Part shown: piece after piece, positions 8,831-17,849 of the stretch
Layout: each line of letters begins with the position of its first letter
How positions within the stretch are numbered: the first letter of the stretch is position 1
Assembly: GCF_032595355.1 (NCBI RefSeq)
Contig: NZ_JASMWN010000004.1
Span: 186,001 to 250,000 of the forward strand
Reading direction: 5' to 3'
Length of the DNA stretch: 64,000 bases
Origin: Sedimentitalea todarodis
GTDB taxonomy: Bacteria; Pseudomonadota; Alphaproteobacteria; Rhodobacterales; Rhodobacteraceae
Notes under the pieces: generated by a model
What the model saw: only the letters and a program-made list of their open reading frames with translations
Database searches by the model: none
What the model was told of the DNA's origin: nothing
Made by a program: the position numbers and the translations under genes

Positions 8831-9089
8831 GGCGAAATCCTCACGCAGGCAGCGCGGGCTTAGCAACTTGGTCAGTGAAAGAAAATGACAGAAACCGGCC
8901 CGCTAAAAAGATCAGCAGGGAATGCAGCAAATAATGAAGCAAATACGGCTCATGCGATGGCCATAGCACAGGACCCAAGCCTTGGCCAAGATCATTTTTT
9001 GTATGAGCAGTCCGAACGTCGGGCGCACTGCATTGACAAAACCGGTCGACTCTGACCCTGTCGCGCTGTTTTCTACGGCGGAGATCACC

Positions 9090-10271
9090 ATGCACCTGTC
9101 TCAACGCATCACCAATGTCACCGGCGGGGGATCGGATGGCTGGGATCTGTTCAACCGGGCGAGGGCGATGATCGCACGGGGCATTGCAGTGACCGAACTC
9201 ACCATCGGCGAGCATGACACCCCGACCCACCCCAGCATTCTTGAAGCGATGCACACGGCAGCCCTTGGCGGGCACACCGGGTATGCGGCGGTTCCCGGAA
9301 CGGACGAGTTGCGCGCAACGGTCGCCGCGCGGGTGCAGGCGCAGACCGGAATTGCGACCACGGCCGCCAACGTGATGATCACGCCGGGAGGGCAAGCGGC
9401 CCTGTTTGCCAGCCATACGGCGGTTTGCGACGCAGCCGACGTGGCGCTTTACATCGATCCGTACTATGCCACCTACCCCGGCACCATTCGCGGCGTCGGA
9501 GCTGTCCCCCGTGCGGTTCCCGCACATGCCGCAAATGCGTTTCAGCCCCGTGCCGAGGATATTGACGCTGCTGCAGCCGGAGCGGTGTCACTGCTCGTCA
9601 ATTCCCCCAACAATCCGACGGGCGTGGTCTATGGCGCAGACACGCTCGCCGGTATTGCCGGGGTCTGCCAACGGCATGATCTGTGGCTGATCTCGGATGA
9701 GGTCTATGACACGCAGGTCTGGGAGGGCAGCCATCTGTCCCCACGTGCCCTGCCTGATATGGCCGACCGGACACTGGTTGTCGGCTCGATGTCGAAATCC
9801 TTTGCCATGACCGGGTCCCGTTGTGGCTGGATCGTCGGGCCAGAAACCGCCATCGACCATCTCATCACGCTTGCGACCCACACGACCTATGGCGTGCCGG
9901 GGTACATTCAGGACGCAACTGTTTTTGCACTTGCCCGGGGCGACGCGCTCGAACGGCAGGTGGCCGCGCCTTTTCGGCGGCGCCGGGCCATAGCGCAGGA
10001 TATTCTGGCCCGACAGAACAGTGTCGCCCTGATTCCTGCGCAAGGGGCGATGTACCTGATGCTCGATATCCGCGCCACGGGTCTGACCGGCGAAGCCTTT
10101 GCCGAGGCGCTGCTGGATACGCACCATATCGCCGTCATGCCGGGCGAAAGCTTTGGTGCGGCGGCGGCCGGTCATGTCCGTGTGGCAATGACCATCGAGG
10201 ACGGTGCCTTTGCATCGGCCTTGGCCGCGCTGTGTGACTTCGCAGAGGCACGCGCAGGCCAGACCGCCTAA
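9090..10271 (+). CDS. PLP-dependent class I/II aminotransferase
   Basis: A 393-residue fold-type I aminotransferase. Visible landmarks: SPNNPTG (172-178), SDEVYD (202-207), and the PLP-lysine motif SMSKSFAMTGSR with the lysine at about K236; a conserved Arg near the C terminus (VRVAM) should bind the substrate carboxylate. I chose the ATG at 9090, which has a GGCGGAG ribosome site just upstream; an in-frame ATG at 8982 would add 36 residues lacking family character. Substrate unknown (aspartate/aromatic-type aminotransferases share these motifs). The MttB-family gene follows 255 bases later on the same strand, so they may or may not share a transcript. Confidence 0.9.
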   Translation: MHLSQRITNVTGGGSDGWDLFNRARAMIARGIAVTELTIGEHDTPTHPSILEAMHTAALGGHTGYAAVPGTDELRATVAARVQAQTGIATTAANVMITPGGQAALFASHTAVCDAADVALYIDPYYATYPGTIRGVGAVPRAVPAHAANAFQPRAEDIDAAAAGAVSLLVNSPNNPTGVVYGADTLAGIAGVCQRHDLWLISDEVYDTQVWEGSHLSPRALPDMADRTLVVGSMSKSFAMTGSRCGWIVGPETAIDHLITLATHTTYGVPGYIQDATVFALARGDALERQVAAPFRRRRAIAQDILARQNSVALIPAQGAMYLMLDIRATGLTGEAFAEALLDTHHIAVMPGESFGAAAAGHVRVAMTIEDGAFASALAALCDFAEARAGQTA

Positions 10272-10526
10272 CTACCGGCCTGCAGGATCGCAAACCGCTC
10301 GCGGTTCTGTCCGTGTGGGCGTGCTGTGCCCCAAAACTGCGTCACTTACGTCGCAAATAGAACAGATCCGTCGCACGGCTGCGTCACACTCGATTTTCAA
10401 GAGGGCACGCCATGCAGGCTGAAGAGAGCAAGATTAGGCTGATTTCCCGTACCATCGGTGCGGATCGTGGGCGTGCGGCGCGCGGGAGACCTGGCGCGTC
10501 CTGACCCGCCGCCCTCCTCCCGCAAC
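10272..10526. other. intergenic region upstream of the MttB-family gene
   Basis: No gene seen in these 255 bases. A direct repeat CTGCGTCAC occurs at 10337-10345 and 10379-10387 (42 bases apart, about four helical turns) upstream of the MttB-family gene, which could be a paired operator, but nothing else supports it. Confidence 0.3.
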
Positions 10527-12089
10527 ATGAGTGTCCCCATGAAAGATAATCCGACTTCTTCTGCCCCCGGTCGCAGCGGCGGGCGTGCCGCGCGTCGTGC
10601 CTCACGCAATGCCCCGCTTGCCGACCATCTCCGACCAATCCAGCCTGGAATGCGCGGTGGCACATACCGGCCACTCAGCGCCGCAGATATGCAGCGCATA
10701 CACGAAACGGCGCTGGATGCGCTGGAACAGATCGGTCTTGCGGATGCCCCAGAAAGCGGTGTCCGGTATCTGACCGGTGCAGGCGCAATCCTGGGCGAGG
10801 ATGGCCGCATCAGGTTTCCGCGCGCACTGGTCGAAGACACCATCGCCAAGGCAAACCGATCCGTGACCCTGATGGGGCGGGTGTCGGCCAACGACCTGAC
10901 CCTGTCCGGCACGCGGGTGCATTTTGGCACTGCGGGGGCCGCCGTTCACATGGTCGATGTCGACGGGCGCAATTACCGGGAAAGCACGGTGCAGGATCTG
11001 CATGATGCCGCGCGCATCGCCGACCAGCTGGACAACATCCACTTTGTCCAGCGGCCGATGGTTTGCCGTGACATAGTCGACAATCTCGAGATGGATCTCA
11101 ACTCGATCTACGCCTGTTGTTCCGGCACGACCAAGCATGTGGGCATGTCGTTCAGCGATCCGGAGTATGTCGCGCACGGTCTTGAGTTGCTGCACATGAT
11201 CGCCGGTGGCGAGGACAAGTGGCGCGAACGGCCATTTGTCAGCAATTCCAACTGTTTTGTCGTGCCTCCAATGAAATTCGCGACCGAAAGCTGCGAGACG
11301 ATGGAACGATGCATCGAAGGTGGGATGCCGGTTCTGTTGCTGTCTGCGGGCATGGCCGGTGCAACCGCGCCCTCGACCATCGCGGGTGCGATCGTTCAGG
11401 CGGTTGCGGAATGCCTGGCCGGGCTGGTCTATGTCAATGCGGTCAGGCCCGGGCATCCGGCCATTTTCGGGACCTGGCCCTTTGGCCTTGATCTGCGGAG
11501 CGGTGCGATGACAGGCGGATCCGGCGAGCAAGCGCTGTTGACCGCAGGTTGCGCCCAGATGCACCAGTTCTATGACATTCCCGGCGGCGCGGCGGCCGGG
11601 ATCAGCGACTCGAAACTGCCCGACATGCAGGCGGGATGGGAGCAGATGTGTTCCAACGTCATGGCGGGATTGTCAGGGTTGAACATGGTCTATGAGGCGG
11701 CCGGCATGCACGCTTCGCTGCTCGGTTTCTGCCATGAATCGTTGATTCTGGGGGATGACCTGATCGGGCAGGCCCTGCGCTGTGTACGCGGCATCGAGGT
11801 GAGCGATGACACCTTGGCGCTGGAGCAGATCCGGTCTGTTTGCATCGGCGGGCCGGGCCATTATCTTGGCACCGACGAGACCCTTGCGCGCATGCAGACC
11901 GATCATGTCTATCCTGCGCTTGGCGATCGGACGTCCCCGAAGGAATGGGATGAACTCGGCAAGCCAGACCTGTTGCGACGGGCAACGGCTCGCAAGACCG
12001 AAATCCTGTCCCAACGCGCGCCGGCGCGTCTTGATCCGCTGAAAGACGCGGAAATACGGGAACGGTTCAACATTCACTTGTCCGGGTAA
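10527..12089 (+). CDS. trimethylamine methyltransferase (MttB) family protein, non-pyrrolysine type
   Basis: A 520-residue TIM-barrel protein of the MttB superfamily, which moves a methyl group from a quaternary or tertiary amine to a corrinoid protein. There is no in-frame TAG, so it is not the pyrrolysine-containing trimethylamine enzyme; relatives such as glycine betaine methyltransferases are the closer group. The N terminus has the basic GGRAARR tail seen in marine Rhodobacterales members, followed by the barrel from about residue 45. No corrinoid protein, activator or THF methyltransferase lies in the window, so the partner must be elsewhere. The start is uncertain: ATGs at 10527 and 10539 both lack a strong ribosome site. 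A bidirectional terminator follows. Confidence 0.85.
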   Translation: MSVPMKDNPTSSAPGRSGGRAARRASRNAPLADHLRPIQPGMRGGTYRPLSAADMQRIHETALDALEQIGLADAPESGVRYLTGAGAILGEDGRIRFPRALVEDTIAKANRSVTLMGRVSANDLTLSGTRVHFGTAGAAVHMVDVDGRNYRESTVQDLHDAARIADQLDNIHFVQRPMVCRDIVDNLEMDLNSIYACCSGTTKHVGMSFSDPEYVAHGLELLHMIAGGEDKWRERPFVSNSNCFVVPPMKFATESCETMERCIEGGMPVLLLSAGMAGATAPSTIAGAIVQAVAECLAGLVYVNAVRPGHPAIFGTWPFGLDLRSGAMTGGSGEQALLTAGCAQMHQFYDIPGGAAAGISDSKLPDMQAGWEQMCSNVMAGLSGLNMVYEAAGMHASLLGFCHESLILGDDLIGQALRCVRGIEVSDDTLALEQIRSVCIGGPGHYLGTDETLARMQTDHVYPALGDRTSPKEWDELGKPDLLRRATARKTEILSQRAPARLDPLKDAEIRERFNIHLSG

Positions 12090-12110
12090 AATATTACCAT
12101 AGAACAAAAA

Positions 12111-12137
12111 AACGCCCGGCGCATCAGGCCGGGCGTT
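12111..12137. terminator. bidirectional rho-independent terminator
   Basis: A perfect 10-base inverted repeat, AACGCCCGGC (12111-12120) and GCCGGGCGTT (12128-12137), with a 7-base loop. An A-run (ACAAAAAA) precedes it and a T-rich stretch (CCTCGTTTTC) follows, so it can end transcripts from both the rightward MttB-family gene and the leftward EF-hand gene. Confidence 0.85.
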
Positions 12138-12154
12138 CCTCGTTTTCAGTCGTC

Positions 12155-12391
12155 TCAGCCCTCGGATTTCGGCATCAAGCCTGCATCCTGTGCGGCAATC
12201 GACTCGGCATCATCCAATGCACCGTCGGCATTCAAATCCATCGCTGAGAAGCTCTCGACAGTGATCTCCGGATAGACCGCCTGAACCTCGTCCAGCGTCA
12301 GCATGCCATCACCGTTTGCGTCAATCTCCGTGGCCGCGAAAGCCATTGCGGGAAGACCGATTGCAAGGGCTGCAAGTGCTTTGAGTTTCAT
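12155..12391 (-). CDS. small secreted EF-hand protein
   Basis: A 78-residue protein with a cleavable signal peptide (MKLKALAALA start, cut near AFA-A, residues 18-20) and two canonical calcium loops: D24-x-N26-x-D28 with E35, and D52-x-N54-x-D56 with E63. Almost nothing else remains in the mature chain, so calcium binding in the periplasm or outside is its likely sole biochemical property. Role unknown (calcium buffer or sensor). The neighbouring leftward gene also encodes a calcium-dependent (RTX) protein; 347 bases separate them. Confidence 0.85.
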   Translation of the reverse strand: MKLKALAALAIGLPAMAFAATEIDANGDGMLTLDEVQAVYPEITVESFSAMDLNADGALDDAESIAAQDAGLMPKSEG

Positions 12392-12738
12392 AGTCTGTTA
12401 CCTCTCGTGTGTCGTATGGGTTTCTTGTTCCGTCCGTGAGTGGTGGACAGCCCCTACAGACACCCGCAGCACCCTGTTGTCATCCCGCATCCGGCATAGT
12501 GGCCCTGACACGCCAAAGGTTGCCGGATTCGGTGCGCCCGATGCGCAGGCTTCCGCGGTCAGGCAGCAGACAGTTACAGGTCGGCGGTTCTCGACTTATG
12601 CAGACACCGGGATCCGGCGAAGCGTTGCTTGGAGCCCCGTGTTTACCCCGTCAGCGGATATCGGCCACAACCGGAACTCGCCGGCACCGCGCGATTCGCG
12701 GAGCCGGCGAATCCCCGCGCGCGGCCCGCCAGACGGGC
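12392..12738. other. intergenic region between the RTX and EF-hand genes
   Basis: No convincing gene on either strand. It must contain the promoter of the EF-hand gene and the end of the RTX transcript. One hairpin is visible, GATTCGC (12693-12699) with GCGAATC (12707-12713), 25 bases beyond the RTX stop on the minus strand; it lacks a T-run, so it is at best a weak terminator. Confidence 0.5.
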
Positions 12739-13683
12739 TCAGAACAGGAAGTCGGCGCTGTCGAGATTGGCCATGTTGACGTTCTCCAGCGTGATCACGG
12801 TCTTGTCCGTATCGTCGATCAACACGTCCGCGCCTGATTGCGTCATGTGGTTGTTTACAAGATCGTTGAATGTCTTGATCCGGGTCACCGCCGACAGATC
12901 GATTTTCTCGTTGTCGTTGGTCGCATCAAAATCCCGGACCGAATCATTGCCGTATTTGTTGGCAAAGACGAAGACATCGTTTCCGGCACCGCCGTGCAGA
13001 ACGTCATTCCCCTTGCCGCTATCCAGCGTGTCGTCGTCGTTCTGTCCGAAAAGCCGATCCCTTCCGATACCCCCATTCAGGCTGTCATTGCCGTCGCCGC
13101 CACGCATGTTGTCTTTGCCCTGACCACCGCTCAGGATGTCATTTCCCTGATTTCCATACAGCATGTCGTTGCCGTCCCCGGTGAACAGGTTGTCATTGCC
13201 CCTGCCCCCTCGGAAAACGTCGTCGCCTAGGTTGTTCAGCAATGCCCCGTCGCCAATCAGCGTGCCCTCGGGAGAAATGTCATCAAGGTCGCCCAGGGTC
13301 AGGTCCCAGTCCCTGCTCATGACATAGTTTTCGATTGCGAAGGGTTGGGTGCCCAACAGATCAGCCAGGCGAATCGGAGCGAAGGTGGTCAGGTCGATAT
13401 CGACATCCGTGATCGACATTGTCTCGGAGATCGTCGTGACAGTGATCATGTCGATCACCCCGGTCGCAATATACGTCAGCCCGCCCGGGGTGACGGCAGT
13501 GGTGAACCCGGCCCCTGTTGCGGTATAGGTGGCCGGTTCACCCTCGTAGAGACCGCTGCCGGTGAATTGCGTGGAGGTGTAACGCGTGCCAAGCGCGGCC
13601 TCGGTGGAGATGAAATCGACGATTTCCGGGATATCCGCGACCGAGAATGTGGTGTCTGAGGGCAGAACAATTGTAAAGGCCAT
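12739..13683 (-). CDS. RTX-type calcium-binding protein, probably type I secreted
   Basis: A 314-residue acidic protein, with no N-terminal signal peptide. Residues 1-140 form an unassigned domain rich in Thr, Asp and Ile. Residues 150-240 carry about nine glycine/aspartate nonapeptides of the GGxGxDxLx type (for example GGDGNDSLN, GGAGNDVFV) that fold as a calcium beta-roll. The last 60 residues, including a DFLF-type end, fit an uncleaved C-terminal type I secretion signal. No ABC transporter or membrane fusion gene is nearby, so a general type I exporter would be needed. No toxin or enzyme motif is recognised. The product is probably extracellular. Confidence 0.85.
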   Translation of the reverse strand: MAFTIVLPSDTTFSVADIPEIVDFISTEAALGTRYTSTQFTGSGLYEGEPATYTATGAGFTTAVTPGGLTYIATGVIDMITVTTISETMSITDVDIDLTTFAPIRLADLLGTQPFAIENYVMSRDWDLTLGDLDDISPEGTLIGDGALLNNLGDDVFRGGRGNDNLFTGDGNDMLYGNQGNDILSGGQGKDNMRGGDGNDSLNGGIGRDRLFGQNDDDTLDSGKGNDVLHGGAGNDVFVFANKYGNDSVRDFDATNDNEKIDLSAVTRIKTFNDLVNNHMTQSGADVLIDDTDKTVITLENVNMANLDSADFLF

Positions 13684-14177
13684 GCGTGATTTCCTTGAGA
13701 CAAGTGGATTTGGCTTGGTTAGGAAAAGGAGAGCACTCGTGCTAAACTGTTTTTGTGCTCCGCAATGTCGCTTGGCGGCGCAAACTGGATGTTAGACTCT
13801 GCTTGTGATTGAGTCACGCCGATTGCGGCGCTTTCTCTGGACTCCACAAAAACAGACTGTTCACGAATCAGAAAAAACGGGGGTCCTGAGACCCCCGTTG
13901 AGTTTCGCCGTTCAGGCTCATCTAGTTTACCGCCCGGTGTTTTTTTGCCTGCGGCCTGAACGTCGCCAAGAGCGAGCGCACCCGCCCCTTGTCCCGTGGA
14001 AATCCGCCGGATTTCCACGAAGTGAGACAGAGCGGAAACCAGTGGTTTCTGCGGAGTCTCACTCCGCTGAATAATGAGCGGGCCACCTCATTGGCCCTAC
14101 CCTTCTGTTTCGTCGGGGTCCGGTCACCGGCTGGCAGCCCTGCGACCCCTACACGCCTTTTGGAGGCGCGATCTTTG
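13684..14177. other. hairpin-rich 494-base region downstream of nrdJ
   Basis: No gene is supported here. The stretch from about 13995 to 14150 is dense in inverted repeats: CGTGGAAATCC (13995-14005) with its complement at 14009-14019; GTGAGAC (14022-14028) with GTCTCAC (14056-14062) around an inner GAAACC/GGTTTC stem; an alternative GCGGAGT/ACTCCGC stem (14051-14057/14061-14067) that competes with the previous arm; GGGCCA/TGGCCC (14080-14085/14092-14097); and GGGGTC/GACCCC (14115-14120/14144-14149). It lies between the nrdJ stop and a terminator on the minus strand, so it would be the nrdJ 3' untranslated region or a separate small RNA. The remaining part (13684-13870) is the RTX gene's upstream region. 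Confidence 0.6.
13870..13900 (-). terminator. strong rho-independent terminator (minus strand)
   Basis: A perfect 10-base stem, AACGGGGGTC (13877-13886) and GACCCCCGTT (13891-13900), loop of 4. Read on the minus strand it is followed directly by TTTTTT. The nearest upstream gene on that strand is nrdJ, whose stop is about 280 bases away; the terminator may instead end a small RNA from the structured region. Confidence 0.85.
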
Positions 14178-17100
14178 TCAGCTACACCCGGACGTTCCGC
14201 CGCAGGTGTTGCATTTCATGCAAGTCCCGTTGCGCACCAGCGTGTAGTTGCCGCATTCGCCGCAGGCCTCGCCCTCGTAGCCCTGCATCTTGGCTTTGGT
14301 CCGCGCATCCAGCGATACAGTACCGGTGGACACAGCCGTGGAGGCGGCGGCAAGGCCGGCGGCCACATCGGGCACCAGTGAATTCAGCGTTTGCGCAGCA
14401 TCCAACGAGGCCGCCAGTGCCGTCGCGCCCATGCTCGCCCCGCCCTGCAGAACCACAAGTTCCTGTGGCAAGCGCTTGCGCAGATACCCGGTCGAGCTGA
14501 TTTGTTTCAGCACCTCAAGCGATTTGCTCGCCGCAGTTTCGCTGAGCTCGCTGACGTTTGAGACACCCTCTTCTTCGCCACGCCCCAGATCATCAAACGA
14601 TGCGCCCTCGGGTTTCACATGCGCCAGATCAGTCCGGTCAAGGTACGACACCGCGAGTTCGCGGAACACGTAGTCCAGGATCGAGGTCGCATTCTTGATG
14701 CTGTCATTGCCCTGAACCATGCCGGCAGGTTCGAACTTGGTGAAGGTGAAGGCGTCGACGAATTCCTCCAGCGGCACCCCGTATTGCAGACCCACGGACA
14801 CGGCGATGGCAAAGTTGTTCATCATCGCCCGGAACCCTGCACCCTCTTTGTGCATATCGATAAAGATTTCGCCGAGATTCCCGTCTTCGTATTCACCGGT
14901 CCGCAAATAGACCTTGTGCCCGCCAACAATGGCCTTTTGGGTATAGCCCTTGCGCCGCTGCGGCATCTTTTCACGGTGCGATTTTATGATTTCCTTGACC
15001 ACCACCTTTTCGATGATCTTCTCGGCAATCACGGTCGCCTTTGCGTGCGGCGTACCGCTCTCCAGCGTATCGGCGGCCTCGTCATCATCCTCGACCAGTG
15101 CAGAGGCCAGAGGTTGTGACAACTTGGAGCCATCGCGGTAAAGCGCGTTGGCTTTGACACCCAGCGACCAGCTCAGCTCGTAGGCGCGTTGGCAATCTTC
15201 GATACTCGCGTCGTTCGGCATGTTGATCGTCTTGCTGATCGCGCCCGAGATAAAGCTCTGTGCTGCGGCCATCATGGTGATGTGGCTTTTGACCGAGAGA
15301 TAGCGCTTGCCCTTCTTGCCGCAGGGATTGGCGCAGTCGAAGATGCCATAGTGTTCCTTGCGCAGGAACGGAGCGCCCTCCAGCGTCATGGTGCCACAAA
15401 CGTGATCGTTCGCCAGTTCGATGTCCTTCTTGCTGAAACCCAGGTGGCGCAGCAGGTCAAAGGTCGGATCGTTGAGCTTGGCCGCGGGGATGCCCAATAC
15501 GTTCTGGCAGAATTCTTCGCCCAGAGTCCACTGGTTGAACACGAACCGGATATCAAACGCGCTGGCCAGCGCCGCGTCGACCTTGGCCAGTTCGTTGGCA
15601 CCAAATCCATGACCCGCCAGCGTGGTGTGATTGATGCCGGGTGCATTGCCAATGGTGCCGTGCCCCACCGCATAGGACACGATTTCCTCGATCTGCGCAG
15701 ACCCATAGCCCAGCTTTTCAAGGGCCGCCGGAACCGACTGGTTTATGATCTTGAAATATCCGCCACCGGCCAGCTTCTTGAACTTGACCAGCGCAAAGTC
15801 AGGCTCGATCCCGGTGGTGTCGCAATCCATGACCAGTCCGATGGTGCCGGTCGGCGCGATCACCGTGGCCTGGGCATTGCGATAGCCGTGCTTCTGCCCG
15901 AGGCTCAGAGCCTCGTCCCAGGCGGATTTGGCCAGATCGACCAGCCGCGCATCGGGACAGTTGCCATGATCGAGCGGCACCGGCCTGACCGCCAGTTGCT
16001 GATAGCCATCGGTCGCGCCATGGGCGGCGTTGCGGTGATTGCGGATCACGCGCAGCATGTGGTCGCTGTTCCGCTCATACCCGGAAAACGGCCCGAGTTC
16101 GCCCGCCATTTCGGCGCTCGTGGCATAGGCGACTCCGGTCATGATCGCGGTCAGTGCCCCGCAGAGCGCGCGGCCTTCGTCGCTGTCATAGCTGTAGCCC
16201 ATGTTCATCAGCAACCCGCCGATATTGGCATATCCCAGCCCGAGCGTACGGAAGTCATAGGACAGCTGCGCAATCTCCTTGGACGGGAATTGTGCCATCA
16301 TCACGCTGACTTCCAGGGTCACGGTCCAAAGCCGCGAGGCGTGCATGTAATCCTCGGCCTGGAACTCGCCATCCTTGAGGAAGGTCAAGAGGTTCATCGA
16401 CGCCAGATTGCAGGCGGTATCGTCCAGGAACATGTACTCGGAACAGGGGTTCGATCCCCGGATCTCGCCGTCTTCCGGGCAGGTGTGCCAGTCGTTCACA
16501 GTGTCATGATACTGAATTCCCGGATCGGCACAGGCCCAGGCCGCGTGGCCCACCTGCTCCCACAGATCGCGCGCCCGGATGGTCTTGGCGACCTTGCCAT
16601 CGACGCGGTTGATCAGTTCCCAATCTGCATCCTTTTCCACGGCAGTCAGGAACGCGTTGGTGACCCGGATCGAGTTGTTGCTGTTCTGGCCCGAGACGCT
16701 GTTATAGGCTTCGGAATCCCAGTCGGTGTCATAGGTCGGGAATTCGATGCTCGTGTGACCCTGACGCGCATAGTCCAGCACCCGCTTGATATAGGTCTCC
16801 GGGATCATGTTGCGCTTGGCATCGCGAACCGCATCCCTGAGCGCCGCATTTACCGCCGGATCATAGGCGTCCGCTTCGGCTCCGTCCCAGAGGCGGATGG
16901 CTTCGAAGATGCCATTCAGCTTCTTCTCGTGCATTTTCGAACCGGCGACGATGCTGGCAACCTTCTGTTCCTCCAGCACCTTCCAGTTGATGAAATCCTC
17001 GATATCCGGATGGTCCGCGTCGACGATCACCATCTTGGCGGCGCGCCGCGTGGTGCCGCCAGACTTGATCGCACCGGCCGCCCGGTCGCCGATCTTGAGA

Positions 17101-17849
17101 AAACCCATGAGGCCGCTCGACTTGCCACCACCGGACAGCTTTTCGCCTTCCCCGCGCAGGTGGCTGAAATTGGTGCCGGTGCCGCTGCCATATTTGAACA
17201 GCCGCGCCTCGCGCACCCAGAGGTCCATGATGCCGCCTTCGTTGACAAGATCATCCTGTACGCCCTGGATAAAGCAGGCATGCGGTTGCGGGTGCTCATA
17301 GCTGGACTTGGATTTCGTCAGCTTGCCGGTCTTGTGATCGACATAGTGATGACCCTGCGCCGGCCCGTCGATGCCATAGGCCCAGTGCAGACCGGTGTTG
17401 AACCACTGCGGGCTGTTGGGCGCGGCCTTTTGCGTCGCCAGCATGAAGCGCATCTCATCATAATAGGCGCGCGCATCGTCTTCGGTGCTGAAATATCCAC
17501 CCTTCCAGCCCCAATAGGCCCAGGCCCCGGCGAGACGGTCAAACACCTGCTTGGCCGAGGTTTCACCGCCCATCTCGACATCATCGCCGTCGGGGACCGA
17601 ACGCCAAAGAAATTCGGGCACGTTCTTTTCACGCACCTTCTTTAGACGGCACGGAACACCTGCCTTGCGGAAGTACTTCTGCGCGATGACATCGCTTGCA
17701 ACCTGGCTCCAGCTTTCGGGCACCTCGACATCATCCAGACGGAACACGGTTGTTCCATCCGGATTGCGGATTTCGGACGTTGCCGAGATAAAATCAAGCG
17801 CGGCATAGGCGTCCTGGCCGGCTGTGGTGAATTTGCGTTCAATCTTCAT
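14178..17849 (-). CDS. nrdJ: adenosylcobalamin-dependent (class II) ribonucleoside-diphosphate reductase
   Basis: Makes deoxyribonucleotides using a B12-generated thiyl radical, so it works with or without oxygen. The 1223-residue chain is of the long alphaproteobacterial type: a reductase barrel with the NPCSEY active-site segment, a GIEPDFAL loop and a nucleotide-binding N-terminal half, then a long C-terminal extension that ends in a cysteine-rich tail (CGECG, CMKCNTCGG) able to bind zinc or act as the redox shuttle. The start at 17849 (MKIERKFT) is the family start. No class I nrdA/nrdB or nrdR is in the window. No cobalamin riboswitch was recognised upstream. A terminator lies about 280 bases downstream after an unusually structured stretch. 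Confidence 0.95.
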   Translation of the reverse strand: MKIERKFTTAGQDAYAALDFISATSEIRNPDGTTVFRLDDVEVPESWSQVASDVIAQKYFRKAGVPCRLKKVREKNVPEFLWRSVPDGDDVEMGGETSAKQVFDRLAGAWAYWGWKGGYFSTEDDARAYYDEMRFMLATQKAAPNSPQWFNTGLHWAYGIDGPAQGHHYVDHKTGKLTKSKSSYEHPQPHACFIQGVQDDLVNEGGIMDLWVREARLFKYGSGTGTNFSHLRGEGEKLSGGGKSSGLMGFLKIGDRAAGAIKSGGTTRRAAKMVIVDADHPDIEDFINWKVLEEQKVASIVAGSKMHEKKLNGIFEAIRLWDGAEADAYDPAVNAALRDAVRDAKRNMIPETYIKRVLDYARQGHTSIEFPTYDTDWDSEAYNSVSGQNSNNSIRVTNAFLTAVEKDADWELINRVDGKVAKTIRARDLWEQVGHAAWACADPGIQYHDTVNDWHTCPEDGEIRGSNPCSEYMFLDDTACNLASMNLLTFLKDGEFQAEDYMHASRLWTVTLEVSVMMAQFPSKEIAQLSYDFRTLGLGYANIGGLLMNMGYSYDSDEGRALCGALTAIMTGVAYATSAEMAGELGPFSGYERNSDHMLRVIRNHRNAAHGATDGYQQLAVRPVPLDHGNCPDARLVDLAKSAWDEALSLGQKHGYRNAQATVIAPTGTIGLVMDCDTTGIEPDFALVKFKKLAGGGYFKIINQSVPAALEKLGYGSAQIEEIVSYAVGHGTIGNAPGINHTTLAGHGFGANELAKVDAALASAFDIRFVFNQWTLGEEFCQNVLGIPAAKLNDPTFDLLRHLGFSKKDIELANDHVCGTMTLEGAPFLRKEHYGIFDCANPCGKKGKRYLSVKSHITMMAAAQSFISGAISKTINMPNDASIEDCQRAYELSWSLGVKANALYRDGSKLSQPLASALVEDDDEAADTLESGTPHAKATVIAEKIIEKVVVKEIIKSHREKMPQRRKGYTQKAIVGGHKVYLRTGEYEDGNLGEIFIDMHKEGAGFRAMMNNFAIAVSVGLQYGVPLEEFVDAFTFTKFEPAGMVQGNDSIKNATSILDYVFRELAVSYLDRTDLAHVKPEGASFDDLGRGEEEGVSNVSELSETAASKSLEVLKQISSTGYLRKRLPQELVVLQGGASMGATALAASLDAAQTLNSLVPDVAAGLAAASTAVSTGTVSLDARTKAKMQGYEGEACGECGNYTLVRNGTCMKCNTCGGTSGCS

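Noticed and set aside
10337..10387. Direct repeat CTGCGTCAC upstream of the MttB-family gene as a regulator operator
   Set aside because: Two 9-base copies can arise by chance in GC-rich DNA, and no regulator gene lies next to it. Kept only as a note in the intergenic entry.
12960..13230. Tandem DNA repeats in the RTX gene as a CRISPR or satellite array
   Set aside because: The repetition is at protein level (calcium nonapeptides) with diverged DNA; no constant repeat/spacer pattern.
15189..17645. Open frame of 818 codons on the plus strand inside nrdJ
   Set aside because: It is antisense to a clear, long, conserved gene. GC-rich third positions keep the opposite frame open. No family-like sequence is seen in it.
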